Positions 1 to 11,255 of a DNA stretch of 64,000 bases are shown piece after piece. Source of the stretch: Ehretia macrophylla. Taxonomy: Eukaryota; Streptophyta; Magnoliopsida; Boraginales; Ehretiaceae. The stretch spans positions 24,825,498 through 24,889,497 of the forward strand of contig CM075767.1 of NCBI GenBank assembly GCA_037974665.1. The letters are read 5' to 3'. Numbering within the stretch: the stretch's first letter is position 1; every line of letters starts with the position of its first letter. The notes beneath the pieces are model-generated. The model was given only the letters and a program-made list of their open reading frames with translations, made no database searches and had not been told where the DNA came from. The translations under genes and the position numbers were made by a program.

Positions 1-672
1 GCACAAACATAATACCTTGTAATAATCGTCCTTGTACGACTTGCAGTAGTGGAGGGACCCTTTATATGGGTCCCGAACGTTACTAAGGCCATTTGCGAAA
101 ACCTTGTGTTAAGCAAATGATTATTGTAGTTATTGTAGCTGCAAGGCCGCAATTCCAATTATGGAATTGGGTAAGGCCTTTACCTTTCCTATAGCTAAGC
201 CTACTTCCCAGCCATTTCCTTTGAGAAATGGAGTAAGGGGAGACTGCTCATGCTGCTACTAGTTGTTCGCCCTGGAGGGCTTACTAGTTTTTCCTTCTCC
301 TCCGGAGGCTATCTCATTTTAAGCTAGTATTAAACTGGATAACCCTCGATCTTATCTCTGAAGAAAGGTCACATTACATCCTCAGTCATCAACTTTAAGT
401 TAACTACAGCCCGTAGCCTCAATGTATTTACTTTTTTCTTGCTTGTTCTTACTAACCCATGTGTATAATAGGACCTTAAGCTACTGTAAGGATAGTAAGG
501 ATAACTTGTATACCTTATTTGGTAGGAAGAATCTCAATTTTATGGGTATTTGCCTCTGAATTCCTTGAGTTAAACTAGTTTGTAATACCCTCCTACTTGA
601 GCTTCTTATTACTACGGTTTCTATGTACTGGCTTTACTATAAGTAAAACATTATCCTGATCTCTCCCTTCCC
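1..672. other. non-coding left edge, possibly intron
   Basis: No coding segment was recognised here. The stretch ends in a pyrimidine-rich run and an AG at 671-672, directly before the first readable FAR1-like codons. It may therefore be an intron or upstream sequence of that decayed gene. A set of short inverted repeats lies at 143-308 and is listed separately. Confidence 0.4.
143..308. repeat. four consecutive short inverted repeats
   Basis: Four hairpin-capable palindromes follow one another. The first is a nested pair: AAGGCC 143-148 with GGCCTT 175-180, enclosing CAATTCCA 150-157 with TGGAATTG 162-169. The second is CCATTTC 212-218 with GAAATGG 225-231. The third is ACTAGT 258-263 with ACTAGT 283-288, enclosing GCCCT/AGGGC. 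The fourth is CCTCCGGAGG 299-308. They were read directly. Their role is unknown. Confidence 0.6.
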
Positions 673-1355
673 AGGAAGTAAGAGTCCATTATCAGTTGTC
701 ACGGATGGAGATAAGTCAATGCAGGCGGCAATTGCGATAGTGTTCCCTAAAGCAAGGCACAGGCTATGCAGATGGCATCTTCAGAAAAATGCAAGTACAA
801 ATGTGAATATACCGAAGTTTAATATGACATTCAACTTTTATATGTCACTGAGATGTTCGATTGACGAGTTTGAGAATGTGTGGAAGGATGGTTGTTCATA
901 AAGGTCTTGAGACCCACAAGTGGATCATGGATATGTACGAGAAGAAAAAACTTTAGGCAGAGGCATATTTGCGCGGATATTTCTTTGCCGGAGTGAAAAG
1001 TACTCAGCGATGTGAGGGTATGAATGCATTTATGAACAGTTTCCTTGGAACAAATTGAAAGCTTGTAGACTTCGAAGGGACTACCATCGAGCACTAGAGC
1101 GCGTACGAATTAATGTGATCGAGGAAGAAGTGAAGACAAACCATACGAAACCAGTCTTTACCACTCCACTTGTAGAAATCGAGCGGCATGCATCTAATGT
1201 GTATACACGAGCAGTGTTCATGAAGATAAATAAACACATTGAGTTGGAAGCGATGCTTTGGCATGATAAAGTTATCTCCCGCAATGCTAATTCTCATACT
1301 TATATCATTGCTGATTACAATGTTGAAGGGTAAGTACGTCATGTTTTGTTCAATA
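673..1355 (+). pseudogene. FAR1-like / MULE transposase-derived gene, 5' portion
   Basis: The translation resembles the MULE transposase domain of plant FAR1/FHY3-related proteins. It reads SPLSVVTDGDKSMQAAI, then FPKARHRLCRWHLQKN near 747-796, then GYFFAGVKSTQRCEGMNAFM near 980-1034, and the E-x-HASNVYTR block near 1180-1210 that precedes the SWIM zinc finger. FAR1 proteins are nuclear DNA-binding factors derived from MULE transposases. The reading shifts frame around 890 and again near 1055, and has in-frame stops near 953 and at 1331-1333, so the copy is dead. At 1356 it is interrupted by a Ty3-gypsy element and it resumes at 9634 in the same frame. The exon probably starts at 673, after an AG acceptor. 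The N-terminal FAR1 DNA-binding domain was not seen. It could equally be a MULE transposase proper. Confidence 0.75.
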
Positions 1356-1360
1356 GGGTG

Positions 1361-3822
1361 TGTAATGCCTCAAACCCAACCCCACGCTATAAATCAAGTC
1401 CAGACCCGTCACTTGGACAGATTCTCCTTTGTACTGTGGACAAAACTGGTACCTGTAATTAATCACATATAATGCCTAAACCACAACAACATTCATACAA
1501 CCTATCCTCCCAGCTTATCATAGTCAACCAAAATTCACAAGGCCATCCAAGCCTTGGAACAACAAGGTAGATTCATACAAGCATGTGGATTCAATTCTAA
1601 CCTAAATCTTCAAGTAGTATGACATAGTTATAACAAGTTAACTACCACACCCAAGCATACAACAACCGAAATAAGTTTACTATAGTCTATTACATGCCAT
1701 TCTACTTTACATCCAACATACAAGAATTCAATTTAGTTACAACTTCCCAAGCAAATATATACAAGACCCTAAGGTCTCAAAACACAACATCTAACAACAT
1801 CTCCACGCAAGCTTCACATATAATCAACCTTATCACACAAGAATCAAGGAATCTGATCTACTTGCACTTCTTCTCCTTCCTCTATGGCTACTAGCTGAGG
1901 ATCTACCTCAGCTTCTCCTGAAACATGTTAAATGAGGAGTGAGCAACAATGTTACCCAGCGAAGGAGGTGATGCAGCATACCGAGGCGTGTAACATAATA
2001 TGCAACAGAATAATATTATATTTAATACCAAACAACACACCTAAGTAAACAAGCAATTAACCACATATAAAAAGGATACGGTTCATTTGTCTTCATCCAT
2101 GAACCACGAGCCATGATCTTCGAACAGGTGCCGACAAAACCCTTATCTCTCCACAAGTGGGGTACTCCGGATGTACCTCGATCCTACGACCCATATCTCC
2201 TGAGGTAGGTTCGTATGCCTCAACGAGGTGAACCACGCCTCTGGGGTAGGGGAGTATGCCTCAGCGAGATAGTGATTGGGAAACCATAGTAGCCGAGGGA
2301 GCACGGCAAGCCCAACGCCGCCCGTGTTTCTCGACACTACCATGCCCGAAAAGGTTGCGCAACCTCAAACCAAGACCAAAAGAGACAAGATCATCAATTA
2401 CCACATAAGAGGGACGACAAAGTAGGTTGCCCTCATAATTATCCACAATATAAGCCAAATAACCACAAAATAGCAACAAAGCTACAAAGGGGCAAATTAC
2501 ATGATTTCTCACAAACTCAATAAATAACTTATGAAACCCATTTATCATGCATATAAACACCTACCAAGTATTTACAAGCTCATTTGAACATAAAGGTAAC
2601 CAAAATCACATTTTCCCCCTTTGTTAACTTTCGTTTTCTTCTCCCACGCAAGGTTCAAGGTTCCAAATCAACAAGCTAACCATCCCACGATCCTAGGTAG
2701 GTCAAAAGACACCTATCTAAGCCTTGAAAAACCGGTTTGGAAACAAAAGCTCAAGAAGGCCCCAAGCGGGTTTGAACTACAACTACCCTATCCGGACTCC
2801 AAATTCACGTAACGAAAGCACCAAAAGTGCTTCCATATCCCAAGGATACCTAAACCAAAGCCCAAATGTGCCCGGATTGCTTAACGTGGAAAAGCCCCTT
2901 TTTTAAAGTTAACAAATTTTGTAATTTAGCTCATTTTCGGGCAATTCAACCTCACATGAGCCTTTGTCTAGTTCTACTAATGTCTAAAGCACCTAAAGGA
3001 AGCCTTGATTCATTCCAATTAACAAGTTTTCTCAAAACCCTAAGTTCAAGCACTATTCATCATCTCTTTTGTCACAATCAAGCTTTCATCCATGGCTTTA
3101 GCTATCACACAATATAATCATGGTCTAGAGATCATAAATAACATGTATTTCACAATACATAAGCATATCTATAGCAATAAGCAACAAATCACAAAAATGC
3201 AAAACTTGACATAAACTTTAGAACAATGAAAATGATATATCCCTCACAATTTTGTAGTTGTATGCAAGAAGTTGAGGCTCCCAAGTGCACTAGAAACCTT
3301 CCAAAGCAAGCCAAGATATCAATTTCTAAAATTTGATGAAGGATGTTTTCCTCTTCTTGGCTCCTAGGATTGTCGGGTTTGGGGGAGTAGTTTAGGCAAT
3401 TTTTGTTTTGTTTTTTATGAGTATTGTGCATATATGGTGATATATTGGCTATATGTATGAGCATGTGCAATTATTTAAGGTCAAATGCCACTAAAATTTT
3501 GGTCAACTATGCTAAAACTCAATTCAAATGTTAACTAATTGAAATTAATGTGACTAAATACGTAACACTATTCAAATGATACAAAAAATATTTTCCAAAT
3601 GCATGCTCCCGAGCTCAAAAGTTCAAAACTACCATATCCCGACTCCTTTTAAATGTCATGTGACCTAGGAAAAATATTAAATCCCATATCCGAGACAGTA
3701 AATTTTCTTATGAATAGTGCCTCAGAAATAAACATTTAAAGAAGACAAGAAATGCATGTAAAATGCACAAGTAGTTTATGTAACAGTTATTTAAAATATA
3801 TGATGAAATCCCGGGCGTCACA
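1361..3822 (-). repeat. 3' LTR of chromovirus copy 1 (full length)
   Basis: A 2462 bp LTR, matching the 2463 and 2464 bp LTRs of the second copy at 26865-36812. The plus-strand ends read TGTAATGCC...GGGCGTCACA, the reverse of TGTGACGCCC...GCGTTACA in copy 2. No gene lies inside it. Short open frames here are LTR sequence. Confidence 0.92.
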
Positions 3823-3838
3823 CCCACTCCCCCTTAGA
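3823..3838 (-). other. polypurine tract of chromovirus copy 1
   Basis: On the minus strand the bases directly before the 3' LTR read AAGGGGGAGTGGG. This is the expected purine-rich primer site for plus-strand DNA synthesis. Confidence 0.75.
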
Positions 3839-3869
3839 CTAATTGCGACCTCGCAATTCTTACATGATT

Positions 3870-5064
3870 CGACAAAAAACTCTGGGTATTTCTCCCTGAT
3901 CTGATCTTCTCACTCCCAAGTGGCATCATCGACCCCGTGATGATCCCAAAGAACTTTTACCATAGGAATACTCTTGGTTCGAAGTTCCTGAATCTTTTTG
4001 TCAACCACTCAAAAGAGGTTTCTCAACATATGCCAAATACTCATCAATCTCTAACGGTTCCGGCTCTATAACATGTAAAGGATCAGGATTATACTTCCTC
4101 AACAATGATACATGGAAAACATCATGGATTCTTCCCAAACTCGGAGTTAATGCCAATCTATAAGCCAAATCACCAACCTTCTCAATGATTTCAAACGACC
4201 CCACGTATTTAGGACTGAGTTTATCTCCCTTTTCGTGCCGAATCAAACCCTTGCACGGAGAAACTTTCAGGAACACATGATCACCCATTGAAAATACTAA
4301 GTCCCGTCGGCGTCTATCAGCATAATTCTTTTGTCGACTCCGTGTTGTAAGCATTCTCTTCTTTATAAGTTTCACATTATCAACCATCTTTATCATCTCA
4401 GGTAGAATAGTTGGATCAATAGTTTTCATATCACCTACCTCGTCCCAATACAACAGAGACCTACATTTTCGCCCGTAAAGTGCCTCATAGGGTGCCATAC
4501 CAATGGTAGCCTGGTAGCTATTATTATAAGCAAATTTTGCAAGAGACAAATATTTTTCCCAACTCTTACCAAAATCTAGAATGCAGGCTCGTAGCATGTC
4601 CTCTAATATCCTAATAGTCCTCTCAGACTGACCATCCATCTGCGGGTGATATGCAGTACTAAAACTCAGATTAGTCCCCAACGCCTTTTGTAGTTTTTGC
4701 CAGAACTGTGATGTGAACCTGGGATCCCTGTCCAACACTATTTGAGATGGAACTCCATGCAATCTCACAATGTTTTCAACATATAGCTCGGCTAATTTAT
4801 GAAGAGAATCTGTCTTCTTTGCAGCAAGAAAATGAGAAGTTTTTGTCAACCTGTCTACTACAACCCAAACGGAATTATTACCTCGCAGTGATCTTGGCAA
4901 ATCAGATACAAGATCCATAGTAACCTGATCCTATTTCCATGCTGGAATCTCTAATGGTTGCAACAATCCTGCAGGTCTCTGATGCTCCGTCTTAACCTTT
5001 TGACAAGTCAAACACTTAGCCACATAATCAGCTATCTTTCTTTTCATGTTGTTCCACCAGAAAC
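3870..5064 (-). pseudogene. chromovirus integrase plus chromodomain (copy 1)
   Basis: The integrase inserts the cDNA into host DNA. The core is readable from about 4918 down to 4001: VWVVVDRLTKTSHF, then RDPRFTSQFW, then TAYHPQMDGQSERTIR, which hold the D, D and E regions of the DDE catalytic core. FHVSLLRKYNPDP follows near the C terminus of this frame. After a small frameshift near 4000 a chromodomain is readable (VVDKKIQELRTKSIP, then DATWE), which in this family targets insertion to particular chromatin. The HHCC zinc finger lies upstream near 4960-5060, broken by stops near 4930 and 5070. It follows RNase H in the usual gypsy order. Decayed and not functional as read. Confidence 0.88.
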
Positions 5065-5065
5065 T

Positions 5066-6660
5066 CTACTTTAAGTCCCTATACATCTTAGTGCTACTAG
5101 GATGAATTGTGTATTTAGAACTATGAGCCTCAGCAAGAATCTCATCTTTTACAGTTGAATTACCAGGAATACAAATTCTATTCTTATACCTGAGTAGTCT
5201 ATCATTATGCAACTTGAAGTCGGACTCTCCCCCTTTGGACTTCTCTAGAATCTTCAACAACTGAGGATCTGACTGTTGGTCTTCTTTGATTCGAGATAGT
5301 AAAAGAGACTGAATTTGTAAGCTAGCAAATTGGATACCTGTTCTAGAAGCTTTCGGTTTCCACAAACACAATTCCTCCACAGACTCCCAGTCCTTGATTA
5401 TCAAACTAGCCATAAAAGCTTTTCGGCTCAATGCATCTGCAACAGTGTTAGCTTTTCCTGGTAAATAGCTAATGGTACAATTGTAATCATTTAACAACTC
5501 TAGCCAACGTCTCTGCCTCATATTCAAATCCTTTTGAGAAAACAGATATTTCAGACTTTTATGATCAGTAAATATTTCAAATTGATTACCCCACAAGTAA
5601 TGATGCCATTTCTTCAAAGCAAAGACAACAGCCGCAAGCTCAAGATCGTGAGTAGGATAATTGAGTTCGTACGGTTTCAATTTCCTAGAGGCATAAGTTA
5701 TCACCTTACCATTTTGCATAATAACGCAGCCCAAACCTTCTTTCGAAGCATCGCTATAAATCACCAAATTTTCAGTTCCTTCAGGCAATGCGAGGATAGG
5801 AGCAGTGGTAAGTCTCTTATTCAATTCCTAGAAATTGGCTTCACATTTATCATTCCAGTTAAATAAGGTTTGCTTCTGAGTTAAGAAAGTTAATGGCCTT
5901 GCAATCTTTGAAAAGTCCTTAACAAATTGCCTATAATAACCGGCCAATCCCAAGAAACTACGAACCTCTGTGACAGTCTCGGGTCTCTTCCATGTCATAA
6001 CTACCTCAATTTTCGCAGGATCAACAGATATTCCTTCCTGTGAAATAATATGGCCTAAAAAGGCTACTTGTTTCAACAAGAATTCACATTTGCTAAATTT
6101 GGCAAACAATCTATGTTATTGCAGTGTTCACAGCACAATTCTCAAGTGTTTTTCATGCTCTGCCTCAGATTTAGAATACACCAATATGTCATCAATGAAA
6201 ATCACAACAAACTGATCCAAATATGGCCTAAACACTCTCTGCATCAAATCCATAAAGGTGGCTGGAGCATTCGTCAACCCAAAAGACAGTACAACAAACT
6301 CATAGTGGTCGTACCTGGTTCTGAAAGCAGTCTTGGGTACATCCTCTTTCCAGATTCTCAATTGATAGTAGCCTTGTCTCAAATCAAATTTAGAAAATAC
6401 AACAGCACCCTGCAGCTGATCAAACAATTCCTCAATTAAGGGCAAAGAGTATTTATTTTTCACAGTCACCTGATTAAGACCTCTATAGTCGATACACAAT
6501 CGCAAAATACCATCTTTCTTCTTCACAAATAACACAGGAACACCCCAAGGTGATGAACTAGGCTGAATAAAACCCTTTTCAAGTAAATCCTGCAACTAAA
6601 TTTTCAACTCCTACAACTCAAGGGGAGTCATTTTATATGGGGTTCTAGAAATAGGATTAG
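5066..6660 (-). pseudogene. chromovirus reverse transcriptase and RNase H (copy 1)
   Basis: These domains copy element RNA to DNA and remove the RNA strand. RT is read from about 6595 to 5830: [42 protein letters not shown], then FIDDILVYS, which contains the catalytic DD pair. The frame is broken near 6110-6130 and near 5826. The connection and RNase H follow: [15 protein letters not shown] holds the first RNase H aspartate, and [13 protein letters not shown] and [14 protein letters not shown] are also present. A stop near 5070 separates it from the integrase zinc finger. The catalytic residues look intact, but the reading frame is not. Confidence 0.9.
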
Positions 6661-6661
6661 T

Positions 6662-7402
6662 TTATGGCAACAAGTCAATCATAAACTTTATCTCTCGGTC
6701 AGGTGGTAACTTAGGCAACTCCTTAGGAAATACCCCCGAAAAATATTTTATAACATGCACCTCATTCAGTTTCAATTTATCCCCAGGTTGATTAATTAAG
6801 TAAGCCAAATATGCATCACAACCCTTACTCAACATTTTAGTAGTTTTAATAGAAAATATGATACGAGTCCCAATAGATTTTCGACTCCTAGTGATTTTAA
6901 TAACAAGTTGATCAGGTACTTCTAAAGTTACAATTTTCCTCCTACAATCCAAACATGCATAATACTGACCCAACCAATCAATCCCTAAAATAATCTCAAA
7001 GTCTCGAAATGGCATAATAATCAAGTCAATAGGACACATATGACCCTCAATACAAATATCACAATTCTTACACACAGACTCTGTAACACATTTAGTACCC
7101 ATAGGACTGCCTACTTCAATTATATACGGCGGTTTATCAACTTTTAAAGCAGTAGATTGAGCACATGCAGGAGTAATGAATGAATATGTAGGCTCGGTGT
7201 CAATTAAAACTACTACTGGCTGGCTATTAATAAGAAAAATACCTTCTACTACCACAATCGTGTCTGGAAGCTCCTTATGATCTAGTGCGAATACCCGGGC
7301 CTGTCCCCGTAGAACTAAAGCTGCTCCTGAAGCTCTAGTCTGAGTACCCTGGCCGGAAGTCTGACCCTGACCCTGTTTGTACCTGGTGCAATCTCTAATC
7401 AT
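6662..7402 (-). pseudogene. chromovirus aspartic protease (copy 1), altered active site
   Basis: A retropepsin-type protease that normally cuts the gag-pol polyprotein. The active-site segment reads VLIDTEPTYSF, where plant chromoviruses normally have D-S/T-G-A. The catalytic-loop glycine is therefore glutamate. The flanking motifs FRDFEIILGIDWLGQY and the linker to RT (FPKELPKLPPDREIKFMIDLLP) are clear, so the alignment is secure. The second copy at 30881 has the same D-T-E. The N terminus joins the gag zinc knuckles directly (IRDCTRYKQGQGQ). Confidence 0.85.
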
Positions 7403-8533
7403 GTGCTGGTCGCTCCCGCAACCAATACATCAGCCCAATTTCCTCCAACACTCCGCCTCCATGTGGCCCTTGCGATTGCAATGACTGCACTGCAGGTTTT
7501 TCTTGGCAGCAGCACCTCCCGTAGGAGTCCTAAAAGTAGATGTAGCAGAACTACCCTGCTGAGATCTAGTGGTCACTGGTCGGGTCTGTGACTGACCCTA
7601 CGGTTGGCTCTGAGTTGGTCTCGGCTGTGAATGTGCCTGAATTGGTCTTGGGTAGCTCTGGGTCTACCTTGACTGCTGAGTCTGTATAGACTGCTAATAC
7701 TGCCTCTGGTAGCCTTGACTCTGGGATTGATACTGACGTTTGCTCGACTGACTAGACTCTGCCAACACATCTGCCTTGCGTTTCTCATATCTCGAGGCAG
7801 CCCTAACTACTGCAGCATAATTAGGATAATCCTGCGAAGACAGATTAAGCATAATATCACTCATCAACCCTTTGATAAATCTCTGAATTTTCATATCCTC
7901 CGGCTGCACTAAAGCTGACACGTATCGAGAAAGTCTAGTAAAAGTAGCCTTATACTGATCCACAGTCATATTTCCCTGCCTCAAAGCTATGAATTCCTCT
8001 TGATGTCTCTCGCGAGCTACCACATACACATAGTTATCTCGAAACTCCCGGGTAAAGTCGGCCCACGAATGTTGTATTCTCTCGGCCTTCCACTTATCTC
8101 TAACGGTAGGCTACCATTCCTTGGCGTCACCCTCTAATAAAAATACAACATATGTGATTTTCCTTGCATCATTGAACTCAAGTATCGCAGCCACTTTCTC
8201 AAACTTATTCAACCATATTTCTAATTTCATGTTATCTAGCTCTCCATAGAAACTATACACCCCGTGGTGCAAGAATTTGTCATACAAATTACCCCCAGCA
8301 GTACTACTACCCTCAACTCTAGTAGCTTGATGACCTCTATCGGTACCTGGCTAACCCTGTTGTCTCACAAACTATGCCATAGTATTCATAACGACATCCA
8401 TAGTAGCCAGAATCTGTGCGTTGCTCGGTTCTTGACCCTACGGTACATTCCCTACTACCCCTGCACCTTGCTCAGGTATATCCTGTCTAGGAGCCTTGTC
8501 CGGTTCCCTTCTTGGCCTTCCCCTTCTCCTCAT
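7403..8533 (-). pseudogene. chromovirus gag with two zinc knuckles (copy 1)
   Basis: Gag forms the virus-like particle and binds element RNA. The likely start is the ATG at 8531-8533 (MRRRGRPRREP), a basic N terminus usual for this group. A stop lies near 8440 and more follow. The retrotransposon gag core is readable at 8029-7694 (RERHQEEFIALRQGNMTV, then IQRFIKGLMSDIMLNLS), followed by a Gln/Ser-rich linker. Two CX2CX4HX4C knuckles follow near 7490-7400 (CSHCNRKGHMEAEC and CIGCGSDQHMIRDC), separated by an in-frame stop. It is degenerate. It runs into the protease without a separate start. Confidence 0.85.
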
Positions 8534-8830
8534 CTCGATGCTAGAAGAATATAATATTATAATAGGCAAATAGATAATACAAAGATAGCTTGTACATGTT
8601 CCAAAACAGCTTATACACAAAAGACAACATAGGAAACACCTAACAAGTATTTAACACTAAACTTTTCATATTCTTATCATTAATGCTTTTGACATTCCTC
8701 TTACATGCTAGCATGTCCTTTGCTCAAACACTTAGACAATTTAAACAATCATATAGTCACGTAGTTCAACTTGCACATATGGACCTCTACCCATATGCCA
8801 AGGAAATCAACCTGGTTTCATGCATTCAAG

Positions 8831-8850
8831 TAGCTCTGATACTACCTAAA
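8831..8850 (-). other. primer-binding site of chromovirus copy 1
   Basis: On the minus strand, a few bases past the 5' LTR, the sequence reads GTAGTATCAGAGCTA. This is one mismatch from the TGGTATCAGAGC complement of the plant initiator tRNA-Met 3' end. Confidence 0.7.
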
Positions 8851-9633
8851 TGTAACGCCCTGAATCCAACCCCACGCTATAGGTCAAGTCCAGATCCGTC
8901 ACTTGGACAGAGTCTTCTCTATACCGTGGACGAAACTGATACCTGTAATTAATCACATACAATGCCTAAACCACAACAACATTCATATAACCTATCTTTC
9001 AAGCTTATCATAGTCAACCAAAATTCACAAGGCCATCCAAGCCTTAGAACAACAAGGTAGAATCATACAAGCATGCAGATTCAATCATAACCTAAATCTT
9101 CAAGTAGTATGACATAGTTATAACAAGTTAACTACCACACCCAAGCATGCAACAACCGAAATAAGTTTACTATAGTCTATTACATGCCATTCTACTTTAC
9201 ATCCAACATACAAGAATTCAATTTAGTTATAATTTCCCAAGCAAATATATACAAGACCCTAAGGTCTCAAAACACAACATCTAACAACAACTCTGTGCAA
9301 GCTTCACATATAATCAACTATGCTAAAACTCAATTCAAATGTTAACTAATTGAAATTAATGTTACTACATACGTAACACTATTCAAATGATGCGGAAAAC
9401 ATTTTCCAAATTCATGCTCCCGAGCTCGGAAGTTCAAAACTACCATATCCGGACTCCTTTTAAATGTCATGTGACCTAGGAAAAATATTAAATCGCATAT
9501 TCGAGATAGTAAATTTTCTTATGAATAGTGCCTCATAAATAAACAATTAAAGAAGACAAAAAATGCAAGTAAAATGCACAAGTAGTTTATGCAACAGTTA
9601 TTTAAAATATATGATGAAATCCCGGGCGTCACA
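8851..9633 (-). repeat. 5' LTR of chromovirus copy 1, internally deleted
   Basis: It is 783 bp long against 2462 bp for its partner. It follows the left LTR to position 1828, then jumps to 3508. TCAAC occurs at both breakpoints (1824-1828 and 3503-3507) and once here (9314-9318). The missing block is 1679 bp, and 783 + 1679 = 2462 exactly. The loss removed most of the region expected to hold the promoter. Confidence 0.9.
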
Positions 9634-10406
9634 GGGTGTCATTGCAAATAAATTGCAAATGTAAAAGGTTTGAGTCCACGGGTTTGCCGTGTAAGTACAT
9701 TATATATATATGTGCTTAAGTGTGAAAGACTTAAGGAGATTCCCCCAACATGCATTAACCAACGATGGACAACTGACATCAGCAAGAAGTTCCGTGATAA
9801 GAAGTTGATAGGTGCCACAACAGAGGAAATTGAGACGTCCTGAAATGGTTTCATAATTTCAAAGTGCAATGAATTGGGGTTTTATGCCAAAAGGATGAGT
9901 TAGGGGTTTAAGGAAGTAGTTGAAGGCATTACAATTCTAACGGCTCGTGCCAAGGAGTTGTGGATGATAGAAGTACACAGTGATGATGCTGGACCGTCCT
10001 AACCAATGGATTTTGATGTTTTGGATCCTAAAAAAGCAAAGTCGAAAGGGTCCCGAGCAAAGGGTCCAGATAGCAACAAACAACCTAGTAAATGCAGTCG
10101 ATGCAGGTAATTTTTTTTTTATTATTATTGTAAGCATTTTGAAACTATATATTTTATATGTTATATGCAAATTTTTGCAGATGTATCGGTCACCAAGCAA
10201 ATAATTGTCCAAAGGTACGACGTGATGATGGATCAGATGACAATGATGAACCATACCGTGACTTAAACAACAGGTCTACACAATCAAGTGTGCCATATTA
10301 TTATGGAGATCATTATAATAATCTTAACCATTTGTTATTTGGTTCGCAAAATGACAATGTCGGATCGAGCTCCTCATTCTATCCAACCAATTTTCATCAC
10401 TACTAA
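9634..10406 (+). pseudogene. FAR1-like gene, 3' portion with SWIM and CCHC fingers
   Basis: Continuation of the gene at 673-1355. Skipping the retroelement and one TSD copy, the frame through the junction gives a SWIM zinc finger: C-K-C-K-R-F-E, then G-L-P-C-K in place of the usual G-x-x-C-x-H. A frameshift follows, then EIPPTCINQRWTTDISKKF near 9740-9790, a block typical of FAR1 proteins just after the SWIM finger. A stop lies near 9841. The tail is a basic stretch and a CCHC knuckle, KCSRCR plus CIGHQANNCP, split by a GT...AG intron at about 10108-10180. The gene ends with a TAA after FHHY near 10406. It is degenerate but still recognisable to its last codon. Confidence 0.75.
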
Positions 10407-10634
10407 TCGAGGAGATTTTAATGTAGGATTTGTTTATTTTCGTATTTTATGTATTTTATTTAAAATGGCACTCTGAATGTGCACTTATCTTTGTAAGGTA
10501 ATCGTTACGTTGAATGAAAAATATGCACCATTTGTAAATGATTTATTTTTACTGATTATTTCATATATTTATTATTACGTTGATTTTACCATTATGCCCT
10601 GAATTTTTTCCAAAATGAACACCACAATGCTTGT

Positions 10635-10644
10635 CTATATAAGG
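10635..10644 (+). promoter_or_regulatory. TATA box of the GRF zinc-finger gene
   Basis: CTATATAAGG lies 216 bp before the start codon. A transcript starting about 30 bp downstream would carry a 5' UTR with an intron bounded by CAG|GTTAAG at 10714/10715 and CTGCAG at 10816-10821. Positions were read from sequence. Use as a promoter is inferred. Confidence 0.55.
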
Positions 10645-10850
10645 GTGTCTTTGCTTTGTCATTACCACATCTTCATCTCTCCCAGGCTTCACTTTCACTC
10701 ATTTGTTTACACAGGTTAAGTGGTTACTTTTTGAAATAATTCTTCTTTCCAATTTTATAATTGCCATTTATTTGAATATCATCTTTCATTCATACTAACT
10801 AAATTAATTTTCCTACTGCAGTAATTTTATTATTTTTAAAACACATCGAA

Positions 10851-11255
10851 ATGTCTATATCGACTAATCGTGCTAAAAAATGCGAAGAGCCAGCACTTTA
10901 CCTGAGATACGAGAATAAGAAATGTTGGTGCAATCGCAAAGCAAAAATTTTAGTTGTGAGCGATATTAAGAAGAACAGCATAGGCTGCTTATTCTATACG
11001 TGTAATACATGTAAAATTTTTAAATGGTGTGAACCTATTTTCGCATTTTGGTTCCGTACCGAAATTGACGTGTCGAAAAGAATAACTGACAACGACGATG
11101 ACGATCTAGGAGAAGAAGTAACATCTATTCCCAAAGCAAAGAGGAAGCATAAGGAACTTGTAACCGATACCAATGTGAACTATTTTCTTCTTGGTGTATT
11201 TGTTACTTTTTGCATTTTCTTATCGTCAATCATGGTTGTATCAATCTTGAAGTGA
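10851..11255 (+). CDS. GRF-type zinc finger protein with C-terminal membrane segment
   Basis: An intact 134-residue frame in a decayed neighbourhood. Residues 25-59 form a GRF-type zinc finger: C25-W-C27, then GCLFYTC ending at C51, then C54-KIFKW. GRF fingers bind nucleic acid in DNA repair and RNA-processing proteins. In plants many short proteins pair one with a C-terminal hydrophobic segment. Residues about 75-105 are charged (DNDDDDLGEE, then KAKRKHKE). Residues about 110-134 (YFLLGVFVTFCIFLSSIMVV) form one membrane helix ending at the C terminus, a tail-anchor layout. The first ATG of the second exon was chosen, with a TATA box and a 5' UTR intron upstream. It lies 445 bp beyond the FAR1-like gene on the same strand. 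Its function is unknown, and it may be transposon cargo. Confidence 0.7.
   Translation: MSISTNRAKKCEEPALYLRYENKKCWCNRKAKILVVSDIKKNSIGCLFYTCNTCKIFKWCEPIFAFWFRTEIDVSKRITDNDDDDLGEEVTSIPKAKRKHKELVTDTNVNYFLLGVFVTFCIFLSSIMVVSILK

Larger units (their letters stand above)
1361..9633 (-). mobile_element. Ty3-gypsy chromovirus, Tekay/Del-like, copy 1
   Basis: An 8273 bp LTR retrotransposon on the minus strand, flanked by the 5 bp TSD GGGTG (1356-1360 and 9634-9638). On its own strand it runs: 5' LTR 8851-9633, PBS 8831-8850, gag, protease, reverse transcriptase, RNase H, integrase with chromodomain, PPT, 3' LTR 1361-3822. Both LTRs end in TG...CA. The internal region is 5028 bp. The domain order and the integrase-linked chromodomain place it in the chromoviruses. 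The long LTR and the FHVSLLRKY/DATWE spacing suggest Tekay/Del. All reading frames carry stops or frameshifts. The 5' LTR has a large internal deletion. It is the same family as the copy at 26865-36812, in opposite orientation. Confidence 0.93.

Noticed and set aside
5534..6439. Plus-strand frames opposite the chromovirus RT and RNase H
   Set aside because: They are antisense shadows of a clear pol gene.
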